Below, in pieces: positions 44,052-52,635 of a stretch of 64,000 nucleotides of DNA. A program made the position numbers and the translations under genes. The notes under the pieces were generated by a model. It was not told the DNA's origin and ran no database searches. It worked only from the letters and a program-made list of their open reading frames with translations. The number at the start of each line of letters is the position of its first letter. Within the stretch, counting starts at the first letter, position 1. Source of the stretch: Bradyrhizobium iriomotense (GTDB lineage Bacteria > Pseudomonadota > Alphaproteobacteria > Rhizobiales > Xanthobacteraceae); NCBI RefSeq assembly GCF_030160715.1, contig NZ_BSOW01000014.1, positions 186,001 to 250,000 on the forward strand. Reading direction: 5' to 3'.

Positions 44052-44152
44052 GTCATTCCGGGGCGATGCGAAGCATCGAACCCCAATGCGCAATTGCGTA
44101 TTGTGGAATCTCGAGATTCCGGGCTCGGTCCTGCGGATCGCCCCGGAATGAC
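44052..44152. repeat. Palindromic repeat with 16-bp perfect terminal inverted repeats
   Basis: GTCATTCCGGGGCGAT at the left and ATCGCCCCGGAATGAC at the right are exact inverses bounding 101 bases, with smaller hairpins inside (GCGATGCGAAGCATCG; GGAATCTCGAGATTCC). An element with the same GTCATTCC ends occurs at 50149-50250. Confidence 0.8.
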
Positions 44153-44238
44153 GGCGAAATCGGCGATAGAAATTTCTCCCGCGCCTGTCGATTTCGCGCT
44201 CTCCCGTTCGTCCTTAGGCCAGTCGAAGGGAGCCAGTC

Positions 44239-44775
44239 ATGCTGAAAGCTGTTGCCATTATCGCCATTGTGCTTGCCGCCGGCATCGCCGGCATTCTCGT
44301 CTTCGCCGCCACCAAGCCGGACATGTTTCGCGTGGAACGCACGCTCGCCGTCAAGGCACCGGCCGATGCCATCTACCCCTTCATCGCCGATTTCCAGCGC
44401 TGGACGAGCTGGTCACCCTATGAGGGGCGCGACCCCGACATGAAGCGCGCCTTCGGCGGCACCACGCAGGGCAAGGGCGCGACCTATGCCTGGGACGGGA
44501 ACAAGGACATCGGCGCCGGACGCATGGAAATTCTCGAAGCGAACACGCCGTCGAGACTGCGCATCAAGCTCGATTTCGAGCGTCCGTTCGAAGGTCACAA
44601 CATCGCCGAGTTCACGTTTGTGCCGCAAGGCGGTGCAACACTGGTCACATGGGCGATGTACGGTCCGGCCCCGTTTATCTCCAAGCTGATGCAGGTGTTC
44701 GTCAACATGGACAACATGATCGGCAAGGATTTCGAGACCGGCCTCGCCAATCTGAAGAAGCTCACCGAGAAGTAG
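44239..44775 (+). CDS. SRPBCC (START-like/polyketide cyclase) family protein with N-terminal anchor
   Basis: A 178-residue protein with an N-terminal hydrophobic segment (AVAIIAIVLAAGIAGILVFAA), then a START-like fold: VKAPADAIYPFIADFQRWTSW, the family opening. It is probably membrane-tethered and binds a hydrophobic ligand. Together with the VOC gene that follows it forms a small gene set downstream of the ECF sigma gene. Confidence 0.85.
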   Translation: MLKAVAIIAIVLAAGIAGILVFAATKPDMFRVERTLAVKAPADAIYPFIADFQRWTSWSPYEGRDPDMKRAFGGTTQGKGATYAWDGNKDIGAGRMEILEANTPSRLRIKLDFERPFEGHNIAEFTFVPQGGATLVTWAMYGPAPFISKLMQVFVNMDNMIGKDFETGLANLKKLTEK

Positions 44776-44800
44776 AAGCCTCAACCTCAAGGAGAGAAAC

Positions 44801-45214
44801 ATGCTCAATCCATACCTGTTCTACCAGGACAAGTGCGAAGCCGCGTTCAATTATTATGCGCGCGTGCTCGGTGGAAAGGTCGAGGCGATGCTGCGCGCCT
44901 CCGACGCCCCGCCGGAAATGCCGGCTGCCCCCGGCCGCGAAAAGACCATCATGCATGCGCGCCTGTCGCTACCTGACGGCAGTGTCCTGATGGCCTCCGA
45001 CGCGCCGCCGGAGCATTCGCAGAAGCCGCAGGGCTTTTCGATCTCGCTGACGATCACCAACGTCGCCGATGCCGAACGCAAGTTCAACGCGCTCGCCGAC
45101 GGCGGCACGGTCACCATGCCCTTCAGCAAGACGTTCTGGGCCAAGGGCTTTGGCATGTGCGTCGACCAGTTCGGCATTCCCTGGATGGTGAACTGCCCGG
45201 CCGAAGGGATGTGA
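44801..45214 (+). CDS. VOC family protein (PhnB/glyoxalase-like)
   Basis: A 137-residue vicinal-oxygen-chelate protein of the PhnB type: NPYLFYQDKCEAAFNYYARV at the N-terminus, then LMASDAPPE and the C-terminal GMCVDQFGIPWMVN. It lacks the full metal-ligand set of glyoxalase I, as is usual for PhnB-like members, so the function is open. It has a good AAGGAG ribosome site and lies 25 bases after the SRPBCC gene. Confidence 0.87.
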   Translation: MLNPYLFYQDKCEAAFNYYARVLGGKVEAMLRASDAPPEMPAAPGREKTIMHARLSLPDGSVLMASDAPPEHSQKPQGFSISLTITNVADAERKFNALADGGTVTMPFSKTFWAKGFGMCVDQFGIPWMVNCPAEGM

Positions 45215-45285
45215 GAAGAATCCGATTTATCGCCAAGTGCACGCTGCTTTCCCTTCTCCCCCTGTGGGAGAAGGTGGCGCGACTG

Positions 45286-45723
45286 CTACCTGCACCGCGG
45301 ATAGATTGCGGCGAGATCGCGCCCCTTCAGCAATAAGAGCCGCGACGACAGACCGCCGCGGCTCTGGATCCAGTCGCGTACCGGCGCCGGATAGGCCGCC
45401 AGCACCGCCTCGGAGGCCTCCGGTTCGGCATAGAAACGGCCGCGCCGGTCGACCGAGCGGGCGGCATGGAAGCCGAGCACCGCGCGTTTGGTGACGCAGA
45501 TGCGCTCGCCGGGCACGAGACTCAGCACCAGCGTGCAGGCTGAGAGGCAGGGCCCGTCGATCACCACGCGCTCACCGGACTCGCGCACCCGCTCGAACAG
45601 TTCGAGGAATGGCCCGACCTGGCCGCCCGGAGACTGGATGATGCGGATCTCGGCACGCGCCGATGCCGAGCCGAGCAACGTGACCGCGACCAACACGGAT
45701 TTAACGAAAGCAACGTGTTGCAT
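45286..45723 (-). CDS. Exported ClpP/crotonase-like protein (COG3904-type)
   Basis: A 145-residue protein with a signal peptide (FVKSVLVAVTLLGSASARA) and a short ClpP-like core: IQSPGGQVGPFLELFERV followed by DGPCLSACTLVLSLVPG, where SAC sits where family serine nucleophiles occur, and AVLGFHAA. Proteins of this kind are periplasmic and of unknown function. ATG at 45723 with an upstream GGAG is chosen over the GTG at 45735. Confidence 0.7.
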   Translation of the reverse strand: MQHVAFVKSVLVAVTLLGSASARAEIRIIQSPGGQVGPFLELFERVRESGERVVIDGPCLSACTLVLSLVPGERICVTKRAVLGFHAARSVDRRGRFYAEPEASEAVLAAYPAPVRDWIQSRGGLSSRLLLLKGRDLAAIYPRCR

Positions 45724-45823
45724 GGCACTCTCCACACGTTCGATATCGCAGGGTGGGTACTTCCGCCTTCGCTCTTCGAGCTACGGCGGACAAGTCGCTT
45801 TGCCCACCCTACAGCGCTTGCGC

Positions 45824-46612
45824 TTATCCGTTCCTCCGCTGTCCGCGCAGCGTCGGCAGGCCAATGCCTGCTGCATCGAAGCCGCCATCGACGGCCAAAA
45901 TTTGGCCGGTGATGTAGCTCGATCGATCCGAGCACAGGAAAAAGATCGCCTCCGCGAGTTCCTCTTCCAGGCCATAGCGGTTCAGCGGGATGGCATCGTG
46001 ATAGTCGGCGCGGATCTCCGGCGTGTGTACCTCCTTTGCCATCGCGGTGTCGACCGGTCCGGGCGCGACGGCGTTGACGCGGATGTTGAGCGCCGCCAGC
46101 TCGACCGCGAGCTGCTTCGTCAGATGCGCCAGCCCCGCCTTGCTCGTGCCGTAGGCCGAGCGCAGCGTCGAGGCGCGCACCGCCGAGATCGAGGTGATGT
46201 TGACGATGGCGCCGCCGCCGGCCTCGCGCATCAGGGGCACCGCAGCCTTGGTGCTGATGAAGGGGCCGGTGAGGTTGACCTCGAGCACACGGCTCCAGTC
46301 CTTGTCCTTTGTCTCCATCAGCGGTGCGAACACCGCAATGCCGGCATTGTTGACGAGCGCATCGAGCCGGCCGAATCGCTGTTCGACCGCCTTCATCGCC
46401 GCACCGACTGCTGCGCTATCGGAGATGTCGCAAGTGAGTGCGAGCGTCTCCTCGCCCCTACTGATCGCGGCGACAGCGTGCGCCAGCAATTCGCCCTCGA
46501 TGTCGAGCAGCGCAACACGCCAGCCCTCAGCGAGGAATTTCTTGGCCGTCGCAAGCCCGATGCCGCGCGCGGCGCCGGTGACGAGGGCGACTTTAGCGGG
46601 AGAGGAGGTCAT
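45824..46612 (-). CDS. SDR-family NAD(P)-dependent oxidoreductase
   Basis: A 262-residue classical short-chain dehydrogenase. It has the cofactor motif VTGAARGIG, NNAG at about residue 88, catalytic Ser in ITSISAV, Tyr-x3-Lys in AYGTSKAG, and a C-terminal ITGQILAVDGG. ATG at 46612 gives the normal N-terminus; an upstream in-frame start adds ten unconserved residues. The substrate is not predictable. Confidence 0.92.
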   Translation of the reverse strand: MTSSPAKVALVTGAARGIGLATAKKFLAEGWRVALLDIEGELLAHAVAAISRGEETLALTCDISDSAAVGAAMKAVEQRFGRLDALVNNAGIAVFAPLMETKDKDWSRVLEVNLTGPFISTKAAVPLMREAGGGAIVNITSISAVRASTLRSAYGTSKAGLAHLTKQLAVELAALNIRVNAVAPGPVDTAMAKEVHTPEIRADYHDAIPLNRYGLEEELAEAIFFLCSDRSSYITGQILAVDGGFDAAGIGLPTLRGQRRNG

Positions 46613-46670
46613 GACGCGGTCCTTTACTCGGAGCTGCGGCATGACAGTTTAGTTGGTCCCGCGCAAGGGA

Positions 46671-47111
46671 TCACAATTTGGGGCCGACGTACCTGAGGCG
46701 GCCTATGTCGGATTGTCCCTGCTCGGGGAATTCAAGCGTCGGCGTGACATGGCCGACAAATATGCCGGGGGTCACTGCTGTCTTGATGTACTTCGTCTCG
46801 CCCGCCGCCAGCTGGAACGTCACCGCATTTTCGACCTCGGTTGTCGTTGTTACGGCGTATTTCCCCGGAGGGCGGTCGACAAAAGAGAAACCGCCGGGCA
46901 CAGACCTGCCGACGACTTCATTGTTCATCCGAATCTCGGGCTGAACAGCCGACCCCCCAAATTCGCCCGCCCGGGTGAAGTAGACACGGCCAAAACCCGG
47001 CTTCAATGGCGGAAGCTGCGTGGGTGGTTCATCGAGGCCGCGTGGGCTCGCGCAACTCGCCAACAAGAATCCGACAAGCAAAAGGGACAGCGCCCCGGTC
47101 TTCGATCTCAT
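46671..47111 (-). CDS. DUF2846-type lipoprotein
   Basis: A 146-residue probable lipoprotein: the signal peptide ends in the lipobox LASC near residue 19. The mature part begins PPLKPGFGRVYFTRAG and ends with a beta-rich domain, GKYAVTTTTEVENAVTF and AAGETKYIKTAV, which matches DUF2846. The function is unknown, with a likely envelope location. ATG at 47111 is used. Confidence 0.78.
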   Translation of the reverse strand: MRSKTGALSLLLVGFLLASCASPRGLDEPPTQLPPLKPGFGRVYFTRAGEFGGSAVQPEIRMNNEVVGRSVPGGFSFVDRPPGKYAVTTTTEVENAVTFQLAAGETKYIKTAVTPGIFVGHVTPTLEFPEQGQSDIGRLRYVGPKL

Positions 47112-47174
47112 ATGCCCCCGTCTCAAAACAATATTGGAGCGCCCAGCTCCAAGTCGACGGCAAACAACGAACGG

Positions 47175-47280
47175 CTAGAGCATGATCCGGAAAAGTGTGA
47201 AGCGGTTTTCCGGAAAGATCATGCGCAAACAACAACCTAAAGCGCGATGACGATTCATCCTAATCTCATCGCGCTTTAGC
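47175..47280. repeat. 106-bp two-hairpin repeat element, copy B
   Basis: This is the reverse complement of copy A at 21235-21340, with 4 differences in 106 bases. Both hairpins are preserved (arms TAAAGCGCGATGA-type and GAGCATGATC-type). Here it lies in an intergenic stretch between two minus-strand genes rather than bridging stop codons. Confidence 0.9.
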
Positions 47281-47466
47281 AAATGCCTCGCTGTTTCCTC
47301 GTCCCCCAAAGGCTCAATTAGGCATACACGCATTGATTGTGCAACCGTTTTTCGATCGGCGGGCACCGCAATGATTATGCAGGTTATTCCATGCCGTGCT
47401 GGCCGCCCCGGTCTTCGAAGCACTGCCGGGGCAGCGAGCTAGGCGGCGCGGCGATGGGAGCGCTGA

Positions 47467-49134
47467 CTACGCCAGCTCCGCCGAGGCGCGCTGCATGTTC
47501 GCGGACATGTCCGCGGTCACGATGCTCTGCTCTTCGACCGCGGCGGCGGTGGAGGCGATGAACTCGTTCAGGCCGGCAATCGCGGCCTTGATCGCGCCAA
47601 GCGAAGTCGCCACATCGCCCGAGATCTTGTTCAGCGCGTCGATCTCCGATGAGATCGTGTCGGTCGCCTGCTTGGCCTGGTTGGCAAGGCTCTTGACCTC
47701 GGAGGCGACCACCGCGAAGCCGCGCCCGGCTTCGCCGGCGCGCGCGGACTCGATCGTTGCATTGAGCGCGAGCAGATTGATCTGGCCGGTGATGCCCGAG
47801 ATCAGCTCGACGATGCCGCGCATCGCCTGCGCGGCGGCATTCAGCTTCTGCGCCTGACCGTCGGCGGCCTCGGCCTTGCCCGTCGCCTCCTTCGAGCTCT
47901 CGCGGGATTTCGCCATGGTCGCGGAAATCTCCCGGATCGAGGCGCTCATCTCCTCGCTGCCGGCCGCGACCGCCTCGATCAAACCGCGCGCATTGTCGGC
48001 CTTCTTGCGGCCGATCGCCTGCGCGGTGATGTCGGTTGCGTACTTCACCACCTTGTATGGCTTGCCGTTGAGATCGAAGATCGGGTTGTAGGAGGCCTGG
48101 ATCCAGATCTCGCGGCCGCCCTTGGCGATCCGCTTGTATTCGGCGGCCTGGTACTGGCCGCGATTGAGCGTCTCCCAGAACTGCCGGTAGGCCGCCGTGT
48201 CGCGCTCCCTGGGCTCGACGAACATGCTGTGGTGCTTGCCCTTGATCTCGGCGAGCGTATAGCCCATGGCCTCCTGGAAATTCTCGTTGGCGTTGCGGAT
48301 CGTGCCGTCCATGTTGAACTCGATCACCGCCTGCGACTTCCAGATCGCGGCGATCTGCCCGTCATTGTCGGCAGCCTTCAGCTTCTGTTCCGTAACCTCG
48401 GTTGCGAACTTCACAACCTTGAACGGTTTTCCCGCCTCGTCGAGAATCGGATTGTAGGTCGCGAGAATCCAGATCTCTTTCGCCCCCTTGCCGAGGCGCT
48501 TGTATTCGGCCGCCTCGAACTCGCCGCGGTTCAGGCGCGCCCAGAAGTCGCGATACGCAGAGCCTGCCCGGTCTTCCGGCGTCACGAACATGCTGTGGTG
48601 CTTGCCCTTGATCTCCTCAAGCGAGTAACCCATCGCTTTCAGAAAGTTCTCGTTCGCCGCGACGATGGTGCCGTCCATGTTGAATTCGATCACGGCCTGC
48701 GCGCGGCCGATCGCGGCGATCTTGCCGGCGTCCTCCATGCTGTGGATCTTCTGCGCCGTGATGTCGGTGGCGAACTTGATCACGCCGACCGGCTTGCCGC
48801 TCCCGTCCAGGATCGGGTTGTAGGAAGCCTGGATCCAGACCGCGCGGCCGCCCTTGGCGAACCGCTTATATTGCGCAGCCTGGAATTCGCCGCGATTGAG
48901 CCGTGCCCAGAAGTCGCGATAGGCGGCCTTCTCGCGCTCGGCCGGATCGACGAACATGCTGTGATGCTTGCCTCTGATCTCGTCGAGCGAATAGCCCATC
49001 GCGTCCAGAAAATTCTTGTTGGCGTCCACGATCGTACCATCGAGCTTGAACTGGATCACCGCCTGCGACCGATCGATCGCCGCAGCTTGGGCAATTGCAT
49101 TCTGAATTTTTTTGTTGCTTTGGAAGTGGAACAT
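47467..49134 (-). CDS. Soluble methyl-accepting chemotaxis protein with three PAS domains
   Basis: A 555-residue chemoreceptor without membrane segments. Three near-identical PAS units at about residues 20-130, 142-252 and 264-374 each contain AVIxF, MGYSLxEIxGKHHSMF, FWxxLNRG and YNPI. The C-terminal signalling domain has the conserved hairpin QINLLALNATIESARAGEAG. The PAS copies repeat with an exact 366-base period, indicating tandem duplication. ATG at 49134 lies 6 bases after GGAG, with another ATG at 49137. It probably senses an internal redox or metabolic signal. Confidence 0.9.
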   Translation of the reverse strand: MFHFQSNKKIQNAIAQAAAIDRSQAVIQFKLDGTIVDANKNFLDAMGYSLDEIRGKHHSMFVDPAEREKAAYRDFWARLNRGEFQAAQYKRFAKGGRAVWIQASYNPILDGSGKPVGVIKFATDITAQKIHSMEDAGKIAAIGRAQAVIEFNMDGTIVAANENFLKAMGYSLEEIKGKHHSMFVTPEDRAGSAYRDFWARLNRGEFEAAEYKRLGKGAKEIWILATYNPILDEAGKPFKVVKFATEVTEQKLKAADNDGQIAAIWKSQAVIEFNMDGTIRNANENFQEAMGYTLAEIKGKHHSMFVEPRERDTAAYRQFWETLNRGQYQAAEYKRIAKGGREIWIQASYNPIFDLNGKPYKVVKYATDITAQAIGRKKADNARGLIEAVAAGSEEMSASIREISATMAKSRESSKEATGKAEAADGQAQKLNAAAQAMRGIVELISGITGQINLLALNATIESARAGEAGRGFAVVASEVKSLANQAKQATDTISSEIDALNKISGDVATSLGAIKAAIAGLNEFIASTAAAVEEQSIVTADMSANMQRASAELA

Positions 49135-49137
49135 CAT

Positions 49138-49721
49138 GGGCTCCGCAATGGTTCCGGCCTGGAACGAATAATGAAAAACGCGAGTCGCGAAAAGCGACTG
49201 GGAAAAAGTTGCATCGGGGTCGTTTAGCAACTGTGAACCACGTGGCGCGGGAACCGGGTTCCGCAATTTTTCGCGTCGATTGGGGGGTGGCTTACAATTG
49301 CAAGCTTTATGGTTTCATATGCACGACACCATGCAGTGAGGGTGCAACGAGACGCCTTCCGTACTATTACGGATGTACCAAAGACATTCCGCCGGAATCA
49401 CTCGGTCGCATCGCAGAAGTGGCGTGTGCGGATGTCGGGTAGGTGGTGGGATGCCGGTATCATACGCCCGTCACATCAGGCGCCACTCTGTCGCTCGCGC
49501 TGCGTTTTCGCCCGCTGTGCTTGTTGCTGGAAGGCGCTGACCGCGCTTTACGAACCGATATTCCCATTCACGGCGAACCCGGTGGACCTCGCCAACCTCG
49601 AGCGCTGGCGCTTACCTCCAAAATAATTCTCGCCGGCCTGTCGGGATCGCAAAATGCGGTTCGTCTTATCTACGAGCGCCGGTGATCTCGGCCCAAAAAA
49701 ACGAAAAGCGGAGCAATGACG
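49138..49721. other. Intergenic region without credible genes
   Basis: About 580 bases separate the divergent chemoreceptor and YciI genes. The short frames here show no conserved residues, ribosome sites or codon pattern. A short imperfect palindrome (GCGGGAACC/GGGTTCCGC) near 49248-49264 is the only structure seen. Confidence 0.5.
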
Positions 49722-50138
49722 ATGCGTTTCATGGTGATCGTAAAGGCCAACCGGGATACCGAGGCCGGCAAGATGCCGACGACCGAGATGCTGGCCGCCA
49801 TGGGCAGGTTCAACGAAGAGATGGCGAAAGCCGGCGTGATCGAGGCAGGCGAGGGGCTGCATCCAAGCGTCAAGGGCGCACGGGTCCGCTACGGCGGCGA
49901 CGAGGCGAGCGTGACCCGAGGCCCGTTCGATCTTTCGTCCGATCTGGTCGCCGGCTTCTGGCTGATCAAGACCGCCTCGCTCGACGAGGCGATTTCCTGG
50001 ATGAAGCGCGCCCCGTTCGAACCCGGCAGCGAGATCGAGATCCGCCAGGTGTTCTCGGCCGAGGACTTTGGCGAGGCCTTCACGCCCGAGCTGCGCGAGC
50101 AGGAAGAGCGCACCCGCGCGACAGCCGCGAGGAAATAA
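49722..50138 (+). CDS. YciI-like (DGPF domain) protein
   Basis: A 138-residue DGPF-type protein: MRFMVIVKANRDTEAGKMP, then the motif TRGPFDLSSDLVAGFWLI, and SLDEAISWMKRAPF. The DGPF Asp is replaced by Arg (RGPF). ATG at 49722 lies 8 bases after GGAG; an ATG at 49716 is too close to that site. First of three similar same-strand genes. Confidence 0.85.
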   Translation: MRFMVIVKANRDTEAGKMPTTEMLAAMGRFNEEMAKAGVIEAGEGLHPSVKGARVRYGGDEASVTRGPFDLSSDLVAGFWLIKTASLDEAISWMKRAPFEPGSEIEIRQVFSAEDFGEAFTPELREQEERTRATAARK

Positions 50139-50148
50139 GTCTCCTCCC

Positions 50149-50250
50149 GTCATTCCGGGGCGCGCAAACGCGAGCCCGGATCCATCGGGCCGCGGAGACC
50201 GTTGATGAATGGATTCCGGGCCTGCGCCTCGCGGCGCATCCTGGAATGAC
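50149..50250. repeat. Palindromic intergenic repeat with GTCATTCC ends
   Basis: A 102-base element starting GTCATTCCGGGGCGCGC and ending CCTGGAATGAC, with inner complementary stretches (GATCCATCGGG; AATGGATTCCGGG). It shares its ends and size with the element at 44052-44152, so both probably belong to one repeat family. It lies between two YciI genes. Confidence 0.7.
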
Positions 50251-50271
50251 CAAGAAAACAAGGACACCCCC

Positions 50272-50697
50272 ATGCGATTCATGATGCTGATGATCCCGCT
50301 CGGCTACGAGACCGCGCCGAAGGACGTTCAACTCGACCCCGAGCGCGTCGCCGCCATGATGCGCTACAACGAGGCGCTGAAAGATGCCGGCGTGCTGATC
50401 ACGCTCGACGGTTTGCATCCGCCCTCGGCGGGCGCACGCGTTTCGTTTGCGACCGGCGAGCCGATCGTGACCGACGGCCCCTTTGCCGAGTCCAAGGAAG
50501 TATTGGGCGGCTACTGGATGATCGAGGTCGCTTCGCGTGACGAAGCGATCGCCTGGGCGAAGAAGTGCCCGGCCTCGCCCAACGAGATCATCGAAATCCG
50601 CCAGGTGCAGGAAATGGCCGACTTTTCGCCTGATGTGCAGGAAGCGGCCGCCGGCTTCGCTGAGCTGAAAAAGGGCAGCAAGGCCGGCCGCCGGTAA
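50272..50697 (+). CDS. YciI-like (DGPF domain) protein
   Basis: A 141-residue DGPF protein: MRFMMLMIPLGYETAPKD, with the intact motif TDGPFAESKEVLGGYWMIEV and ASRDEAIAWAKKCP. It resembles its neighbour on the left and the YciI gene next to the ECF42 sigma gene. ATG at 50272 gives the conserved MRFM start. Confidence 0.88.
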   Translation: MRFMMLMIPLGYETAPKDVQLDPERVAAMMRYNEALKDAGVLITLDGLHPPSAGARVSFATGEPIVTDGPFAESKEVLGGYWMIEVASRDEAIAWAKKCPASPNEIIEIRQVQEMADFSPDVQEAAAGFAELKKGSKAGRR

Positions 50698-50734
50698 GAG
50701 GTTTTCGTCCACCCATCAACCAGAGGAGTGACCC

Positions 50735-51100
50735 ATGAGCACCGAACACACGTTTCTCGCCGTCTATCTCGGCAGCAAGACCAGCGCGAAAATGGCAGCC
50801 TGGAACGCGCTGCCCGAGGCCGAGCGGAAAGCGAAGGAGCAGCAGGGAATGGCGGCCTGGCACGCCTGGGTCGAAAAGCACAAGGCTGACATCGTCGAGG
50901 GAGGCGGACCGCTCGGCAAGACCCGAAGGGTGGACGCCAACGGCGTCACAGAGGTTACCAATGCGTTGACCGCCTTCACCGTCGTGCGGGCGGCGTCGCA
51001 GGAGGCTGCCGCGAAACTGTTCGAGAAGCACCCGCATTTTGCGATCTTCCCCGGTGAGGCCGTCGAGGTCATGCCAGTGCTGCCGATTCCGCAGCGCTAG
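50735..51100 (+). CDS. YCII-related protein, divergent
   Basis: A 121-residue protein resembling the YCII fold: FLAVYLGSKTSAKMAAWNAL, AWHAWVEKHKADIVEGGGPL and ASQEAAAKLFEKHPHFAIFPG. The DGPF motif itself is absent. It is preceded by GAGGAG and sits after two DGPF genes, suggesting a co-regulated set. Confidence 0.8.
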   Translation: MSTEHTFLAVYLGSKTSAKMAAWNALPEAERKAKEQQGMAAWHAWVEKHKADIVEGGGPLGKTRRVDANGVTEVTNALTAFTVVRAASQEAAAKLFEKHPHFAIFPGEAVEVMPVLPIPQR

Positions 51101-51215
51101 TCTCGCCTGGGTCATTCCGGGTTCGGTCAGTCCCTCCGGACCGCCCCGGACCCGGTAACCAAAGCGGCCCTCGCGCTAGTGACGTTCGCGCCCGGCTCAT
51201 GTAAAAGCCGTTCAC

Positions 51216-51965
51216 ATGAGCTGGCGCAAGGAGCAGCGCCGCGCCGAGCGCGGCTATCACCACGGCAATCTGAAGGAAGCGCTGCTCCAGGCGGCGCTGG
51301 GGCTGATCGCCGAGAAGGGCGCGGCCGGCTTCACCTTTGCCGATGCCGCGCGGATGGCCGGCGTCAGCCCGGCAGCACCCTACCGGCATTTTCGCGATCG
51401 CGACGAACTTCTCTCCTCGATCGCCCAGCGCGGCTTCGAGCAGTTCGAGGCGCGCCTGACCGCGGCTTGGGACGATGGCCGCCCGGACACCGTCACGGCG
51501 TTCGAGCGCGTCGGGAAAGCCTATCTCGCCTTCGCGCGCGAAGAGCCCGCCTTCTACTCCGCGATGTTCGAATCCGGCCTGCCGGTCGACGCCAATCCGG
51601 CGCTGATGGCCGCGGGCGAGCGCGCTTTCGGCGTCATCCGTGCGGCTGCCGAGCGCCTCGCGGCGTTGACGCCGCCGGGTACGCCGCGGCCGCCGGCGAT
51701 GATGATGGCGCTGCACATCTGGTCGATGTCGCACGGCGTCGCCTCGCTGTTTTCCCGCGGCGATGCCGCGCGGCGCAAGCTGCCGATGTCGCCGGATGAG
51801 CTGCTCGAAGCCGAGGTGCTGATCTATCTGCGCGGCCTCGGCTTCCCGATCGAACGCCGCCCCACGACCAAGACCGCCGAGCCGCCGCCGGTGCCACCGG
51901 AGGCATCCTCCGGTTCGGCCAGCTCTCCCGGCGGCACTTCTGGTCCCTGGGGCAAGCTGAAATAA
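51216..51965 (+). CDS. TetR-family regulator with WHG-type C-terminal domain
   Basis: A 249-residue TetR regulator. The HTH is at about 15-65 (YHHGNLKEALLQAALGLIAE; FADAARMAGVSPAAPYRHF). The ligand domain contains ALHIWSMSHGVASLF, typical of the WHG/TetR_C_13 group. The C-terminal 40 residues are Pro/Ser/Gly-rich and probably disordered. A palindrome just downstream, overlapping a promoter, is a likely binding site. Confidence 0.92.
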   Translation: MSWRKEQRRAERGYHHGNLKEALLQAALGLIAEKGAAGFTFADAARMAGVSPAAPYRHFRDRDELLSSIAQRGFEQFEARLTAAWDDGRPDTVTAFERVGKAYLAFAREEPAFYSAMFESGLPVDANPALMAAGERAFGVIRAAAERLAALTPPGTPRPPAMMMALHIWSMSHGVASLFSRGDAARRKLPMSPDELLEAEVLIYLRGLGFPIERRPTTKTAEPPPVPPEASSGSASSPGGTSGPWGKLK

Positions 51966-52005
51966 ACTTGCGCAAATAAATCGGCCGGCCTGTCCGGCGG
52001 CTGGC

Positions 52006-52051
52006 TTGACAAAACCAAGGGATCGGCTACCTATGTAAATGTTATTTACAT
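52006..52051 (+). promoter_or_regulatory. Promoter with overlapping TetR-type operator
   Basis: A consensus -35 TTGACA (52006-52011) is followed after 17 bases by ACCTAT as a possible -10. The perfect palindrome ATGTAAAT-GTT-ATTTACAT (52033-52051) overlaps the -10/start region and precedes the next gene by 33 bases. It stands out as AT-rich in a G+C-rich setting. Repression by the upstream TetR protein is inferred. Confidence 0.6.
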
Positions 52052-52084
52052 TCACAACGGCGTGAGCCGTGATGGAGATGGGAA

Positions 52085-52570
52085 ATGGCCTACACCGCTG
52101 ATGTCAATCGATGGCGCGGCCCCTCGGAAGACCCCTACTACCGCCCCCACATGCTCGACACGCCCTGGCATCCCGGCTGGATCGCCGTGACCGTCCTCGG
52201 CTTCATCATCTGGTGGCCGATCGGGCTTGCCCTTCTCTTTTTCACACTCGGGAGCAGAAGAATGTCGTGCTGGAGCCACCAGGATCGCTGGCAGAACAAG
52301 ATGGAGAAGATGCAGTACAGGATGGACCGCATGCGCGACCGCATGGAGCGCCGCGGCTTCGGCTTTGGCTTCGGCCCGCCGTCCTCCGGCAACCGTGCCT
52401 TCGACGAGTACCGCACCGAGACTCTCCAGCGGCTCGAGGAAGAGCAGCGCGAGTTCAAGGATTTCCTGACGCGGCTTCGTCACGCCAAGGACAAGGAAGA
52501 GTTCGACCAGTTCATGGCGCAGCACAAGAGCCGTCCGACGCCGCCGAACGAACCGCCGCAGCAAGGCTGA
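52085..52570 (+). CDS. DUF2852 membrane protein
   Basis: A 161-residue protein with one or two TM segments near residues 30-55 (GWIAVTVLGFIIWWPIGLAL), a short glycine/phenylalanine-rich linker (RRGFGFGFGPPSSGN) and an acidic/basic helical tail (LQRLEEEQREFKDFLTRLRH). This order matches DUF2852, a family of unknown function common in alphaproteobacteria. It has its own promoter, operator and terminator, so it forms a single-gene transcription unit probably controlled by the TetR protein. Confidence 0.82.
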   Translation: MAYTADVNRWRGPSEDPYYRPHMLDTPWHPGWIAVTVLGFIIWWPIGLALLFFTLGSRRMSCWSHQDRWQNKMEKMQYRMDRMRDRMERRGFGFGFGPPSSGNRAFDEYRTETLQRLEEEQREFKDFLTRLRHAKDKEEFDQFMAQHKSRPTPPNEPPQQG

Positions 52571-52635
52571 TCTGAAGCGCGAGATTCTCTCAAAGCCCTC
52601 AGGCGCAACGCCCCCAAAGTCCTGATGGCCCCGAG

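Noticed and set aside
46653..47240. Plus-strand ORF of 195 residues
   Set aside because: It is antisense to the DUF2846 lipoprotein gene and its tail is translated from the 106-bp repeat, as is the tail of a spurious ORF at 21275-22708.
49309..49685. Small ORFs between the chemoreceptor and YciI genes
   Set aside because: No ribosome site, no conserved motif and non-coding-like composition.
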